From assembly GCA_028228555.1 (NCBI GenBank), contig JAOJBP010000001.1, positions 234,707 through 298,706 on the forward strand: 64,000 bases of DNA, in the 5' to 3' direction. A program made the position numbers and the translations under genes. The DNA comes from Candidatus Thioglobus sp. (lineage in GTDB: Bacteria; Pseudomonadota; Gammaproteobacteria; PS1; Pseudothioglobaceae). Under the pieces are notes generated by a model. It saw only the letters and a list, made by a program, of their open reading frames with translations, was not told where the DNA came from and did no database searches. Positions 56,081-64,000 of this stretch are shown here, piece after piece (the first letter of the stretch is position 1; each line of letters begins with the position of its first letter).

Positions 56081-56992
56081 ATGTCAAGGCGCAATCCTAA
56101 AGGCCGAGACATTAATGGTATTGTCTTGTTAGATAAAGACACTGGCCTTAGTTCAAATGCCGCCTTACAAAAAGTTAAACGACTTTTCTTTGCTAAAAAA
56201 GCAGGGCATACTGGTAGTCTAGATCCACTTGCTAGTGGCATCCTTCCGATTTGTCTGGGGCAAGCAACCAAGGTAGCTCAATTTTTATTGGATGACGATA
56301 AACGCTATTTTGTGCGCGCTAAATTAGGTGAGAATACCGATACTTACGATTGTGAAGGTGTCGTGATTACATGCCAACCATTTGAACAGCTGAACCAAGA
56401 TGAAATCATGGCGGCAGCGCTGAGTTTTAAGGGTAATATTTTGCAAGTTCCTCCAATGTATTCAGCGCTCAAAAAGGACGGACAGCCACTATATAAGCTC
56501 GCTAGACAGGGTATTGAAATTGAGCGCCCTGCTCGTCCAGTGACAATCCATGATATTAATTTTATTAGTTATGAACAAGGAGTTATAACCTTGGATATTA
56601 GCTGCTCTAAAGGCACTTATATTCGAAGTTTAATCCAAGATATTGGCGACAAGCTAGGTTGTGGTGCTCATGTTATTGAGTTGAGACGCACAGGGTTTGC
56701 ACATCTTGACATTAGTGAAACCATTAAATTTTGTGAATTAGAGGCGCTTGTTACTGAAGATTATCGCCAGCTAGATGCGCATATTTTTCCCAGTGAGAAT
56801 ATGCTGCCCAACATTCAAGATGCTTCGCTAGATGTACAACAAACTATTGACATTAAATTCGGACGAGCTATTAAGTCAAACCAACTGGGAGAGCAGCATA
56901 CGGTTAAGCTGTTTGACCCAGATCATGAGTTTTTAGGGGTGGGAGAATTATCAAAGGATGGTGTCATTGCACCCAAACGTCTTTTTGTTTAA
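56081..56992 (+). CDS. truB: tRNA pseudouridine(55) synthase
   Basis: Makes pseudouridine 55 in the T loop of tRNAs. 303 residues. Catalytic Asp48 lies in GHTGSLDPLASGILPICLG; YFVRAKLGENTDTYDCEG, PPMYSALKKDGQPLYKLAR and the SCSKGTYIRSLIQDIG motif are the other signatures. The C-terminal PUA-like part (about 240-303) is present. Last conserved gene of the nusA cluster, 8 bases after rbfA. Confidence 0.97.
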   Translation: MSRRNPKGRDINGIVLLDKDTGLSSNAALQKVKRLFFAKKAGHTGSLDPLASGILPICLGQATKVAQFLLDDDKRYFVRAKLGENTDTYDCEGVVITCQPFEQLNQDEIMAAALSFKGNILQVPPMYSALKKDGQPLYKLARQGIEIERPARPVTIHDINFISYEQGVITLDISCSKGTYIRSLIQDIGDKLGCGAHVIELRRTGFAHLDISETIKFCELEALVTEDYRQLDAHIFPSENMLPNIQDASLDVQQTIDIKFGRAIKSNQLGEQHTVKLFDPDHEFLGVGELSKDGVIAPKRLFV

Positions 56993-57007
56993 TCTATAAT
57001 TTAGCGC

Positions 57008-57646
57008 ATGAATACTGGAGATAATAAAAAAAGCGCCTTGGTCGGCTACGGGTTTGACGAAAACTTAATGCGAAGTGTTAAGGGAGATGAAGGCTTAAAA
57101 GACAGCGTTTATAATCGAGAGCGGACACAAAGTATCGTTGATGATAATATCGAAGAGCTTCTGGATGTGGTTTTATTTTTATTACTATCAACTGGTATTT
57201 ATCGTATTGTTATTGGTTTGAATAACGGCGAAATTAAAACCTCTTCTGTTTTTGATCCGTTTAATGTAGAGATTCATCTTGCCGAAGACTTGTTGGTGCC
57301 TGATTATGTCTTTAATCATTTTGGCATGATTGCCTTAGACGAAAAAGAGGCATTAATTAAGCGCTATTATCAAATGCTTGAGCATGATCCAGCGTTTGGC
57401 TATTTGTCTGACGAGTGGCAAGCAGCTTTTCATCAGCGCAGTAAAGACATGAAGCAATTGACTGATGAAACTGAGCTTAGATATATTGTTGACCACATCC
57501 CAGCACTAAGAAATTTAGATGGTTATTATTTGCGCTCAGCCGTGATTAATTTATTTAACTCGACTATTTCTATGTCATTTAACTGTGACGGTACACAGAT
57601 TATGTCGCATAAGAAATTTAGAGAGTTTATCGAAGAATACGTATAG
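57008..57646 (+). CDS. Conserved-looking protein of unknown function
   Basis: 212 residues, acidic, no signal peptide. N-terminal third polar (GYGFDENLMRSVKGDEGLKD), then a possible single helix or buried segment ELLDVVLFLLLSTGIYRIVIGL (about 50-72), and a C-terminal helical part with YLRSAVINLFNSTISMSFNCDG. No catalytic motif recognised. Starts 15 bases after truB and ends 8 bases before purD, so co-expression with both is likely. Short spacing and unbroken frame support a real gene. Confidence 0.7.
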   Translation: MNTGDNKKSALVGYGFDENLMRSVKGDEGLKDSVYNRERTQSIVDDNIEELLDVVLFLLLSTGIYRIVIGLNNGEIKTSSVFDPFNVEIHLAEDLLVPDYVFNHFGMIALDEKEALIKRYYQMLEHDPAFGYLSDEWQAAFHQRSKDMKQLTDETELRYIVDHIPALRNLDGYYLRSAVINLFNSTISMSFNCDGTQIMSHKKFREFIEEYV

Positions 57647-57654
57647 GAAAGAAT

Positions 57655-58923
57655 ATGAAGGTTTTAGTAATTGGTGCTGGCGGCCGCGAGCATGCCTTGG
57701 CTTGGCAGTGTGCTAAGTTTGACAATATTAAAGAAGTTTTTGTAGCACCGGGTAATGCAGGTACCGAGCTAGAAGACAAGCTCACTAATGTTAATATTGA
57801 CGCTGAGGATATTGACGGGCTGATTAAATTTTCCCAAGATAACCAAATTGATATTACTATTGTTGGCCCTGAAGCGCCATTAGTAATGGGGGTAGTAGAT
57901 CGTTTTCAAGCGCAAGGATTGGCTATTTTTGGTCCAACCCAAGCCGCTTCACAACTAGAAGGATCAAAAGCATTTTGTAAAGATTTTTTGTATCGAAATA
58001 ATATCCCGACCGCCTACTATGATGTCTTTACTGAGGTTGATCCTGCGGTTAAGTATGTGCAAGAAAAAGGTACACCGATTGTTATTAAGGCGGATGGTTT
58101 GGCTGCAGGCAAAGGCGTTATCATTGCCAATACAGAAGCTGAAGCGGTTGTCGCTATTAATGATATGTTAGAGGGAAACCGATTTGGTGCAGCGGGTTCA
58201 CGTGTAGTTATTGAAGAATTTTTGGTGGGCGAAGAAGCAAGCTTTATTGTTATGGTTGATGGCCAAAATATCTTGCCAATGGCAACTTCACAAGATCATA
58301 AGGCCCGTGACAACGCCGATAAAGGTCCAAATACTGGAGGCATGGGTGCTTATTCTCCAGCGCCAATTGTGACCGATGAAATTTTTCAAGATGTTATGAA
58401 TAGCGTTATCCGCCCAACAGTTGATGGCATGTCATCTGAGGAAAATTCGTATACAGGATTTTTATATGCTGGGCTGATGATTGACCAACAGGGCAATTCA
58501 AAGGTACTAGAATACAACTGCCGTTTTGGGGATCCAGAAACTCAGCCAATCATGATGCGCCTTAAATCTAACTTGGCAGAATTATGCCTACTAGCAACTC
58601 AGGGCAAACTGGATAAAGCGAATATTGAATGGGACGCACGCTCAGCCATGGGCGTTGTACTAGCCGCCAATGGCTATCCTGATGCTTATCCGTCTGGCGA
58701 AGTCATTGGATTACCATCAGATACTATTGATGCTAAAGTGTTTCATGCGGGTACAAAAATAGATGGTAATGACGTAATGACAAGCGGCGGGCGAGTTCTA
58801 TGCGCAACTGCCCTAGGTGTTGACACTAAACAGGCGCAATCAAATGCTTATCAACTGCTTGAGAAAATTAACTGGCCAAGTGCTTACTTCAGAACTGATA
58901 TCGGCTTTAAAGCTATCAAGTAA
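57655..58923 (+). CDS. purD: Phosphoribosylamine-glycine ligase
   Basis: ATP-grasp enzyme making GAR, the second step of purine synthesis. 422 residues. VIGAGGREHALAWQ at the N-terminus, KADGLAAGKGVIIAN (ATP lid region), HKARDNADKGPNTGGMGAYSPAP and FGDPETQPIMMRL are diagnostic. Normal length. A GGAAAGA ribosome binding site precedes the ATG. Other pur genes here (purC at 16.6-17.5 kb) are not in its operon. Confidence 0.97.
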   Translation: MKVLVIGAGGREHALAWQCAKFDNIKEVFVAPGNAGTELEDKLTNVNIDAEDIDGLIKFSQDNQIDITIVGPEAPLVMGVVDRFQAQGLAIFGPTQAASQLEGSKAFCKDFLYRNNIPTAYYDVFTEVDPAVKYVQEKGTPIVIKADGLAAGKGVIIANTEAEAVVAINDMLEGNRFGAAGSRVVIEEFLVGEEASFIVMVDGQNILPMATSQDHKARDNADKGPNTGGMGAYSPAPIVTDEIFQDVMNSVIRPTVDGMSSEENSYTGFLYAGLMIDQQGNSKVLEYNCRFGDPETQPIMMRLKSNLAELCLLATQGKLDKANIEWDARSAMGVVLAANGYPDAYPSGEVIGLPSDTIDAKVFHAGTKIDGNDVMTSGGRVLCATALGVDTKQAQSNAYQLLEKINWPSAYFRTDIGFKAIK

Positions 58924-59044
58924 TAAGTACACTTTTATGTATCAAATGGTGCATTAAATAAGTCGTCAAGTTTGTTTTTTTGCTCTCTAAAAGTGCACCA
59001 TATTTTGCGCTCTCAAAATCGCATTGCTTTGCTATAATGATCTT

Positions 59045-60302
59045 ATGAAAATTTTAGTTGCAGGTAGCGGGATCATTGGAGTTAGTTCAGCTTATTATCT
59101 GGCTAAAGCTGGTCATGAGGTGATAGTTGTTGACCAGGAATCTGCGTCAGCACTAAGCACCAGTTATGCCAATGCGGGTCAGTTATCATATGGAATGTCA
59201 TCTCCTTGGGCGGGCCCTGGAATTCCATTTAAGGCTATGAAGTGGTTGTTGGCAAAATATGCACCTTTAATTTATCAATCCTAAGCTTACTTTTTTAACG
59301 ATAAAGTTTTTATTTAAAATTTTAAGGAATTGTACTGTTGGTCGATATGAGATTAATAAATCTCGAATGGTTCGAGTATCAAAATACTCTCAGCAGGCTA
59401 TTGCTGAGATGGTCAAAGAATACGATTTTGATTTCGAGCTAAGAAGTCATGGCTTGTTGCAAGTGTTTAGAACTAAGGCCCAGCTTGAGGCATCCAAAAA
59501 AGATATGGCGGTTCTAGATACTTATAATGTTAAGTATAAAAAGTTAAATGTAGAGGGCTGCATCAAGGTTGAACCTGCACTTGCTCATGTTAAGGATAAG
59601 ATACTTGGTGGCATACACTACCTTGAGGATCAAAGCGCTAATTGCTTTTCATTTACTAATCACTTAACTCAGGCATGTAAGAATTTAGGCGTTAAGTTTG
59701 ACTTTAATGTCAGTATTCAAAAGATTAATTATGAAAATAAAAGTATTGTTGGCATTCAGACGGATAAGGGTCTTTATCAGGCAGATAAATATATTATCGC
59801 CTTAGGTAGTGAGTCGACTGATATCCTTGCCCCGCTTGGTATACATTTGCCTATTTATCCGGTTAAAGGCTATTCTATTACTATGCCGATTAAGAATGAT
59901 GCCGATGCCCCACAAGGCACACTCATGGATGAAACTTATAAAGTAGCTATTACACGACTTGGCGATACGATTCGTATCGCAGGTATTGCAGAACTCACAG
60001 GCTATGATAGGAGTTTGTCAAAATCAGGGGACCGTATTACTCAATTTGTTCTTAAAGATTTATTTCCAAAAGCATCTGAGCAAGTAGAAGATGACCACCT
60101 TTGGGCAGGTTTGCGACCAATGACACCTGATGGCACGCCAATTATTGGAAAAACACCTTATGATAATTTATTTTTAAACACCGGACATGGAACACTCGGA
60201 TGGACTATGGGCTTAGGGTCGGGAAAGCTTATTAGTTCAATTGTTTCTGGAAAGGCGCCTGAGATAGATATCGAGGGGCTCGATATGTTTAGGTATCAAT
60301 AA
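59045..60302 (+). pseudogene. dadA: D-amino acid dehydrogenase (DadA) disrupted by one frameshift
   Basis: Two adjacent frames together make a full-length DadA (about 420 residues). Frame one (59045-59284, 79 residues) opens with [18 protein letters not shown], a FAD-binding loop, and ends at IYQS with a TAA. In the +1 frame from about 59280 the homologous region continues without a stop (KLTFLTIKFLFKILRNC, then RMVRVSKYS), running to the normal C-terminus (LRPMTPDGTPIIG, NTGHGTLGWTMGLGSG). One extra T near 59279 would explain it. All else is intact, so this may be a young pseudogene or a sequencing/assembly error. A TATAAT at 59033-59038 is only six bases from the ATG. Confidence 0.85.
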
Positions 60303-60317
60303 ATATTGCCAGTCCAA

Positions 60318-60875
60318 ATGATTATTATTGGTGTGGATGAAGCAGGTCGTGGCCCATTAGTGGGAGCAGTGGTTGCGGGTGCAGTAGTACTGCCAAGTAA
60401 GTTTGAGTTGCCTGAGCTCACCGATTCAAAAAGACTTAGTGCGAAGAAGCGTGAAGCCTTATACACACTTATTACTGAGCAATGTCAATGGGCGGTGGGT
60501 GAGTCTAGTGTGCAAGAGATTGATGAAATCAATATTTTGCAAGCTACAATGCTGGCGATGAAGCGCGCTGTAGAAAATCTCAATCTTAAATATGATCAAG
60601 TTTTAGTCGACGGCAACCGCTGTCCTGATGTGCAATATTGCACGGCAATCGTGAAAGGGGATTTAACAGAACCTGTTATTTCAGCGGCATCCATTATTGC
60701 CAAAGTTACGCGTGATAGGCAAATGCTGGAATTAGATAAGCAATATCCTCAGTATGGTTTTGCCCAGCATAAGGGCTACGGAACCAAGATACACTTAGCG
60801 GCCCTCAAACACCACGGCGCCATTCAAGGCCATCACCGAGCTTCATTTGCCCCAATTAAACATTTAATTGGTTAA
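60318..60875 (+). CDS. rnhB: Ribonuclease HII
   Basis: Cuts RNA of RNA-DNA hybrids and single ribonucleotides in DNA. I take the ATG at 60318 (185 residues); a TTG at 60306 would add four. Catalytic residues Asp7 and Glu8 in IGVDEAGRGPLVGAV, the LVDGNRCPD strand with the third Asp, and SAASIIAKVTRDR with the fourth. C-terminal HHRASFAPIKH. No clear ribosome binding site for either start. Overlaps the convergent DolP-like gene by 4 bases. Confidence 0.95.
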   Translation: MIIIGVDEAGRGPLVGAVVAGAVVLPSKFELPELTDSKRLSAKKREALYTLITEQCQWAVGESSVQEIDEINILQATMLAMKRAVENLNLKYDQVLVDGNRCPDVQYCTAIVKGDLTEPVISAASIIAKVTRDRQMLELDKQYPQYGFAQHKGYGTKIHLAALKHHGAIQGHHRASFAPIKHLIG

Positions 60876-61618
60876 AAAGGTGTGCCTTCCATGGTGCTAC
60901 CACCATTCAATTCTTGAATTTGGCGTTTTAATTCTGATTTTTTAGTGTCAAGCTCTGCTTGTTTTTTTAATAGTTCAGCTTTTTTCTGTGCCGCTATTTC
61001 CCTTTGTCGATCGCGCTCAATTTCGGCTGCTGGACGAGTCTTTAAGTATTCAAAACGCTTAACAATTTTTTTGGCCCATTTAGCCTTGGAGGCAACTTTA
61101 ACCGCTTTTTGTGCTTCACGCTGTGTCACCGCACCCATTAGGTAGACCGTTTGGTTTTCAGTCATCACCCTAACAAGGGTTGGGTGAAACACTTCTTGTT
61201 CATGAAACAAGGTCTCCACTTGTGCAGTGATAGCTGCATCTTTAGAGCGACTTAATAATCCGCTGTTTGGACCAACAGTTATTTCGTTAAAAACCTGCTT
61301 GATTTTTGGATCTTGAATTTGGGCCTGTTCAATTGTGTACTTAAGTATTGCATTACTAGGCACTTCTCCAGTAATTAGCACGCTTTTTTTATAAACCATA
61401 AAGTTAAGATGTACATCCTTTAAGGCGCTATCTTGGCTTGGCCATGCGAACATTCTAAACATAATAGTCCTATCGTCTAGCACTTCACCTGCACTTCGCC
61501 TGTCATTGGCAGTAGTAATAATGGTACTAATGGTTGAAGCGCCTTGAAGAGCAGGCAAGCAGCCTGTTAGCAGGAGTGAATTAGTAATTAATATAGTGGC
61601 AAGCAGTAATTTTTTCAT
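60872..61618 (-). CDS. BON-domain lipoprotein, DolP-like
   Basis: Outer-membrane lipoprotein related to DolP (YraP), which supports outer-membrane integrity. 248 residues with a lipoprotein signal (TGC at Cys20), two BON domains (about 44-112 and 118-190, each with a GEV or GAV turn), and a C-terminal coiled-coil tail of about 50 residues (QREIAAQKKAELLKKQ and further) that is longer than in E. coli DolP. Six bases after yraN in the same direction, as in enterobacteria. Confidence 0.88.
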   Translation of the reverse strand: MKKLLLATILITNSLLLTGCLPALQGASTISTIITTANDRRSAGEVLDDRTIMFRMFAWPSQDSALKDVHLNFMVYKKSVLITGEVPSNAILKYTIEQAQIQDPKIKQVFNEITVGPNSGLLSRSKDAAITAQVETLFHEQEVFHPTLVRVMTENQTVYLMGAVTQREAQKAVKVASKAKWAKKIVKRFEYLKTRPAAEIERDRQREIAAQKKAELLKKQAELDTKKSELKRQIQELNGGSTMEGTPF

Positions 61619-61624
61619 AAATAA

Positions 61625-61996
61625 TTAGCCGTCGAAGGCGTCCTTAATCCAGTTGATTTTAGGATATTTTAAATCAGATTCTAGTCCTACAACATCAAAC
61701 CGACAGATATATTCATCAAACTCATCATGTTGTTGCAAGTAGCGTTGTGCGCTGCGAATAATTTTTGTCTGCTTACTAGGAGTTATGGTTTCAATAGCTG
61801 ATCCAAACAGCGTATTTTTTCGATAACGAACTTCAACAAAAACCAATACTTGCTCGAATTTATCAAGCATAATAATATCTATTTCACCAACCTTGGTAAG
61901 ATAATTTTGTTCAATTAACGTTAGACCCTGCTGAATCAGATGTTTCAGTGCAATGTCTTCTGCTTGATTGCCAACTTGTCTTTTAATGCTAAACAT
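61625..61996 (-). CDS. yraN: UPF0102 family protein YraN
   Basis: 123 residues with a restriction-endonuclease-like fold. GNQAEDIALKHL, NYLTKVGEIDIIM (Asp and Lys motif), VFVEVRYRKN and KQTKIIRSAQRYL are the family blocks; the end RFDVVGLESD and NWIKDAFDG is also typical. Function is not established. Its start codon overlaps that of rsmI on the other strand (CATG). No Shine-Dalgarno in front. Confidence 0.93.
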   Translation of the reverse strand: MFSIKRQVGNQAEDIALKHLIQQGLTLIEQNYLTKVGEIDIIMLDKFEQVLVFVEVRYRKNTLFGSAIETITPSKQTKIIRSAQRYLQQHDEFDEYICRFDVVGLESDLKYPKINWIKDAFDG

Positions 61997-62825
61997 GATC
62001 GGAACGCTTTATATTGTCGCCACCCCTATTGGAAATCTAGATGATATCACTTTTAGGGCAATTGAAACTCTAAAAAATGCAGACGTTATCTTGGCAGAAG
62101 ATACACGTCATTCTAAGCGCTTGCTCAATCATTACGATATCAAAACTGATTTACGCGCTTTTCATGAGCACAATGAAACGCAAAAATCCCAGTTGGTCAT
62201 TAACGAGCTTCTCGAAGGAAAAAATATGACACTCATCAGTGATGCGGGAACGCCACTCATTAGTGATCCGGGCTACATACTGGTACGTGAAGCCAAAAAA
62301 GCCGGTGTGATGGTCTCACCTATTCCGGGTGCTAGCGCAATGATTAGCGCCATGAGTGTGGCTGGTATTGCCAGTGACCAATTTGGATTTTTTGGTTTTT
62401 TACCTAGCAAAAAAGCTGCTAGAATTAAAGCTATCCAGGCTATTGCACACATTGATCAAACTGCTATTTTTTATGAATCACCCAAGCGCATTTTAGCGTG
62501 TGCACATGATTTACAAAGCGTTTTGGGCGATGAACGGATTGTGTGTTTTGCCAAAGAGCTTACCAAATCTTTTGAAACCATTAAAACTGACACCTTACCC
62601 GGTTTGATTAATTATCTAGAACTAGACCAAGCGCACCAAAAAGGCGAATTTGTGGTTTTAATTTCTAGTATCGATAAAAATAACAAAGTTATTGGTGAGG
62701 AACAATTAGACAAAATACTGCCTATTTTACTGATGGAAATGGGCGCTTCAAAAGCCGCCAAGCTGGCTGCAAAGATTACCGGTATTGACAAAAAGTATTG
62801 CTATCAGCGCGCTATTGACTTATAA
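61995..62825 (+). CDS. rsmI: 16S rRNA 2'-O-ribose C1402 methyltransferase
   Basis: Methylates C1402 in the 30S decoding centre. 276 residues from ATG 61995; another ATG lies at 61986. TLYIVATPIGNLDDIT, ILAEDTRHSKRLLNHY, SDAGTPLISDPGYILVREA, PGASAMISAMSVAG and FYESPKRI are typical of the tetrapyrrole-methylase-fold RsmI family. The C-terminal third (about 215-276, with GASKAAKLAAKITGIDKK) is the usual wing. The start shares two bases with the yraN start on the other strand. Confidence 0.96.
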   Translation: MIGTLYIVATPIGNLDDITFRAIETLKNADVILAEDTRHSKRLLNHYDIKTDLRAFHEHNETQKSQLVINELLEGKNMTLISDAGTPLISDPGYILVREAKKAGVMVSPIPGASAMISAMSVAGIASDQFGFFGFLPSKKAARIKAIQAIAHIDQTAIFYESPKRILACAHDLQSVLGDERIVCFAKELTKSFETIKTDTLPGLINYLELDQAHQKGEFVVLISSIDKNNKVIGEEQLDKILPILLMEMGASKAAKLAAKITGIDKKYCYQRAIDL

Positions 62826-62834
62826 GGGATTAAT

Positions 62835-63146
62835 ATGGATTTTTACACACGACACATTTTTTTTTGTAATAATATTCGTGAAGACGCTAAATCTAGTTGC
62901 TCGCAACTTGGCGCTAAGCAGATGTATAACTACGCTAAAGCCAAGTGCCGGAATGAGGGTGTAATTGGAGAGGGGAAAATAGGCGTTAGCGAATCACGCT
63001 GTTTAGGCAGGTGTGAGCATGGGCCGGTGGCGGTTGTATATCCGGATAATGTTTGGTATCAATATATTGACGAAGAGGATATTGACGAAATCATTGATAA
63101 GCATCTCATCGCTGGAAAACCTGTTAAACGCTTACAGATTGACTAA
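62835..63146 (+). CDS. Thioredoxin-like [2Fe-2S] ferredoxin
   Basis: 103 residues. Cysteines are placed as in the single-domain thioredoxin-fold ferredoxins: FFCNNIREDAKSSC near the N-terminus (C-X10-C) and SRCLGRCEHGPVAVVYP (C-X3-C). AVVYPDNVWYQYI is the characteristic later strand. It may carry electrons in the cytoplasm; the partner is not evident. Nine bases after rsmI. Overlaps convergent coaE by 15 bases. Confidence 0.9.
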   Translation: MDFYTRHIFFCNNIREDAKSSCSQLGAKQMYNYAKAKCRNEGVIGEGKIGVSESRCLGRCEHGPVAVVYPDNVWYQYIDEEDIDEIIDKHLIAGKPVKRLQID

Positions 63147-63728
63147 TTTTTGATATAAATTTTGCACTTTTTGCTTTAATTCGAAAATTTCCGAATTATT
63201 TTCAATCACATCAATGGGTAGCTGATCTGCTAGTTTTAGCCTATTTTCTGCACTTGTTTGTGCAGAAATAAGCGATTTTGCAGTATTTTTATCGATATTT
63301 TCACGATTTATTAGTCTTTTTAGCTGTTTTTGTTCATTACAATCAACAATAATGGCCCTATCAAACAAATAAGCTAAGTTTTTTTCAAATAATAGCGGAA
63401 TTTCTACAATAATAATCTGTTTTTTACTATTTTTTATCATCATTTGCATTTTTTTCAATATTTTTGGATGCAAAATATCTTCAATGAGCTGCTGATTAGC
63501 TTTATTTTTAAGCAAAATTTTTCGTAAAGCCTTGCGATTAAGGGTTTTGTCAGCATTAAGAACGCCTTCACCAAAGTGTTCAATCAACTGGCTCAATCCC
63601 TTGCTATCAGGTTTGACCACTTGACGAGACAGTTCATCAAGGCTGATAATCTCAGCCCCAAGAGTTTCAAGAAGTTGGCAGACGTTTGATTTACCGCAGG
63701 CAATCCCGCCTGTAAGCGCTATTTTCAT
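63132..63728 (-). CDS. coaE: Dephospho-CoA kinase
   Basis: Last step of coenzyme A synthesis. 198 residues. P-loop GGIACGKS (7-14), the DELSRQVV region with the base Asp, LIVEIPLLFEKNL-type segment (IIIVEIPLLFEKN) and the C-terminal lid residues. AT-rich codons (many Lys and Asn) are like its neighbours. Its start lies just before the promoter of tRNA-Met on the other strand. Confidence 0.96.
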   Translation of the reverse strand: MKIALTGGIACGKSNVCQLLETLGAEIISLDELSRQVVKPDSKGLSQLIEHFGEGVLNADKTLNRKALRKILLKNKANQQLIEDILHPKILKKMQMMIKNSKKQIIIVEIPLLFEKNLAYLFDRAIIVDCNEQKQLKRLINRENIDKNTAKSLISAQTSAENRLKLADQLPIDVIENNSEIFELKQKVQNLYQKLVNL

Positions 63729-63761
63729 GTGTTTGATTTTAGCAATATTCTGCTTTAGCTA

Positions 63762-63790
63762 TTGACAACTTATGCAAATATATCGATAAT
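63762..63790 (+). promoter_or_regulatory. Sigma70 promoter of tRNA-Met
   Basis: TTGACA (63762-63767), 17-base spacer, GATAAT (63785-63790). Predicted start near 63797, 5 bases before the mature tRNA. Confidence 0.85.
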
Positions 63791-63801
63791 ACACGCTCTT
63801 T

Positions 63802-63878
63802 GGTTATGTAGCTCAGCTGGTTAGAGCACAGCATTCATAATGCTGGGGTCGGTGGTTCAAGTCCACCTATAACCACCA
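63802..63878 (+). tRNA. Elongator tRNA-Met (anticodon CAT)
   Basis: 77 bases: acceptor GGTTATG/TATAACC (with one G-T wobble), anticodon arm AGCAT-TCATAAT-GCT, T arm GTTCAAGTC, encoded CCA. Paired base 1-72 and lack of three G-C pairs in the anticodon stem distinguish it from the initiator; likeness to E. coli elongator Met in the D arm and variable loop argues against tRNA-Ile2. Confidence 0.92.
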
Positions 63879-63885
63879 TCGATTT

Positions 63886-63914
63886 TAATACCCCTCTTAA
63901 GGGGTATTTTTTTG
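63886..63914 (+). terminator. Rho-independent terminator after tRNA-Met
   Basis: 8-bp stem ATACCCCT/AGGGGTAT with loop CTTA, then a run of six or seven T. Begins 10 bases after the tRNA. Confidence 0.9.
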
Positions 63915-63986
63915 TCTTAATTTTAATAAGATTTATTTCAGATGGCTTCGATCTTACTGCTGATCTAGATTTAAGGTAGAGGGATA

Positions 63987-64000
63987 ATGCGCAATATTTG
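63987..64000 (+). CDS. Possible CDS start running off the right edge
   Basis: An ATG at 63987 with a purine-rich stretch (AGGTAGAGGG) just upstream reads MRNI before the window ends. Too short to identify; the ribosome binding site alone supports it. The gap 63915-63986 shows nothing else. Confidence 0.25.

Noticed and set aside
63802..63878. Reading this CAT tRNA as tRNA-Ile2 (lysidine-modified)
   Set aside because: D arm, anticodon stem and variable loop match the elongator Met pattern better than Ile2, though only a model search would be decisive.

Overview
The window is about 64 kb of AT-rich, tightly packed bacterial chromosome. Genes overlap by 1 to 15 bases or sit a few bases apart, and there is no phage, insertion sequence, CRISPR array or rRNA. 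Gene content and order are gammaproteobacterial: sspB-sspA beside petABC, secA with a dciA-like gene, the tRNA-fMet-rimP-nusA-infB-rbfA-truB cluster, dolP/yraN/rsmI, uppS-cdsA-dxr and a cox assembly cluster of pseudomonad type. Small intergenic spaces, an aerobic/microaerobic respiratory chain and low GC suggest a streamlined marine gammaproteobacterium, possibly of the SUP05/Thioglobus group. That placement is inference from style and gene content, not from a search.

Layout. 0-5.6 kb: pyrD (cut by the left edge), bioD, sspBA, the cytochrome bc1 operon petABC and a dciA-like gene. 5.6-22 kb: secA, anmK, pyrC, ribF, mutY, metA, an unassigned P-loop ATPase, an alanine-type transaminase, an FKBP isomerase, a DUF2797 protein, purC, an M23 peptidase, dxr, cdsA and uppS. 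22-32.7 kb: hisF, then a complete aa3-type cytochrome oxidase locus: cyoE, sco, ctaA, ctaCD with a 31-residue protein, ctaG, ctaE and surf1. 32.7-38.3 kb: the cbb3 oxidase operon ccoNOQP behind a textbook FNR/DNR-type promoter, tRNA-Thr, a Crp/Fnr regulator with an unusual cysteine-rich C-terminal tail, and a decayed hemN that still has an FNR-type promoter. 38.3-45.8 kb: lolA, ftsK, trxB, tRNA-Phe, then a small accessory patch (41.8-43.8 kb) of short exported or membrane proteins with repeated pyrimidine-rich motifs, then ygfB, pyrB and ruvX. 45.8-64 kb: a lytic transglycosylase, apbE-rarA-crcB, gshB, the initiator tRNA and translation/transcription factor operon, purD, a frameshifted dadA, rnhB, dolP-yraN, rsmI, a thioredoxin-like ferredoxin, coaE and tRNA-Met.

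How the genes work together. bc1 receives electrons from quinol. They go either to the aa3-type oxidase, whose CtaC carries a fused cytochrome c domain, or to the high-affinity cbb3 oxidase. Heme O/A synthesis (cyoE, ctaA) and copper delivery (sco, ctaG, surf1) are encoded beside the aa3 genes. The Crp/Fnr protein at 36.6-37.4 kb is the natural candidate to act on the FNR-type boxes before ccoN and before the hemN relic. The rest is housekeeping: pyrimidine, purine, flavin, CoA, biotin, methionine and isoprenoid steps, envelope biogenesis and the translation core.

The most noteworthy observations are the regulator with all four cysteines in its last 23 residues, the hemN relic with its surviving FNR-type promoter and a GAAA-capped hairpin, and the pyrimidine-rich repeat patch near 43 kb. 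Others are the PLWY Qo motif in cytochrome b, the U1:U72 mismatch in the initiator tRNA, a coupled leader ORF before rimP, and a single frameshift in dadA.
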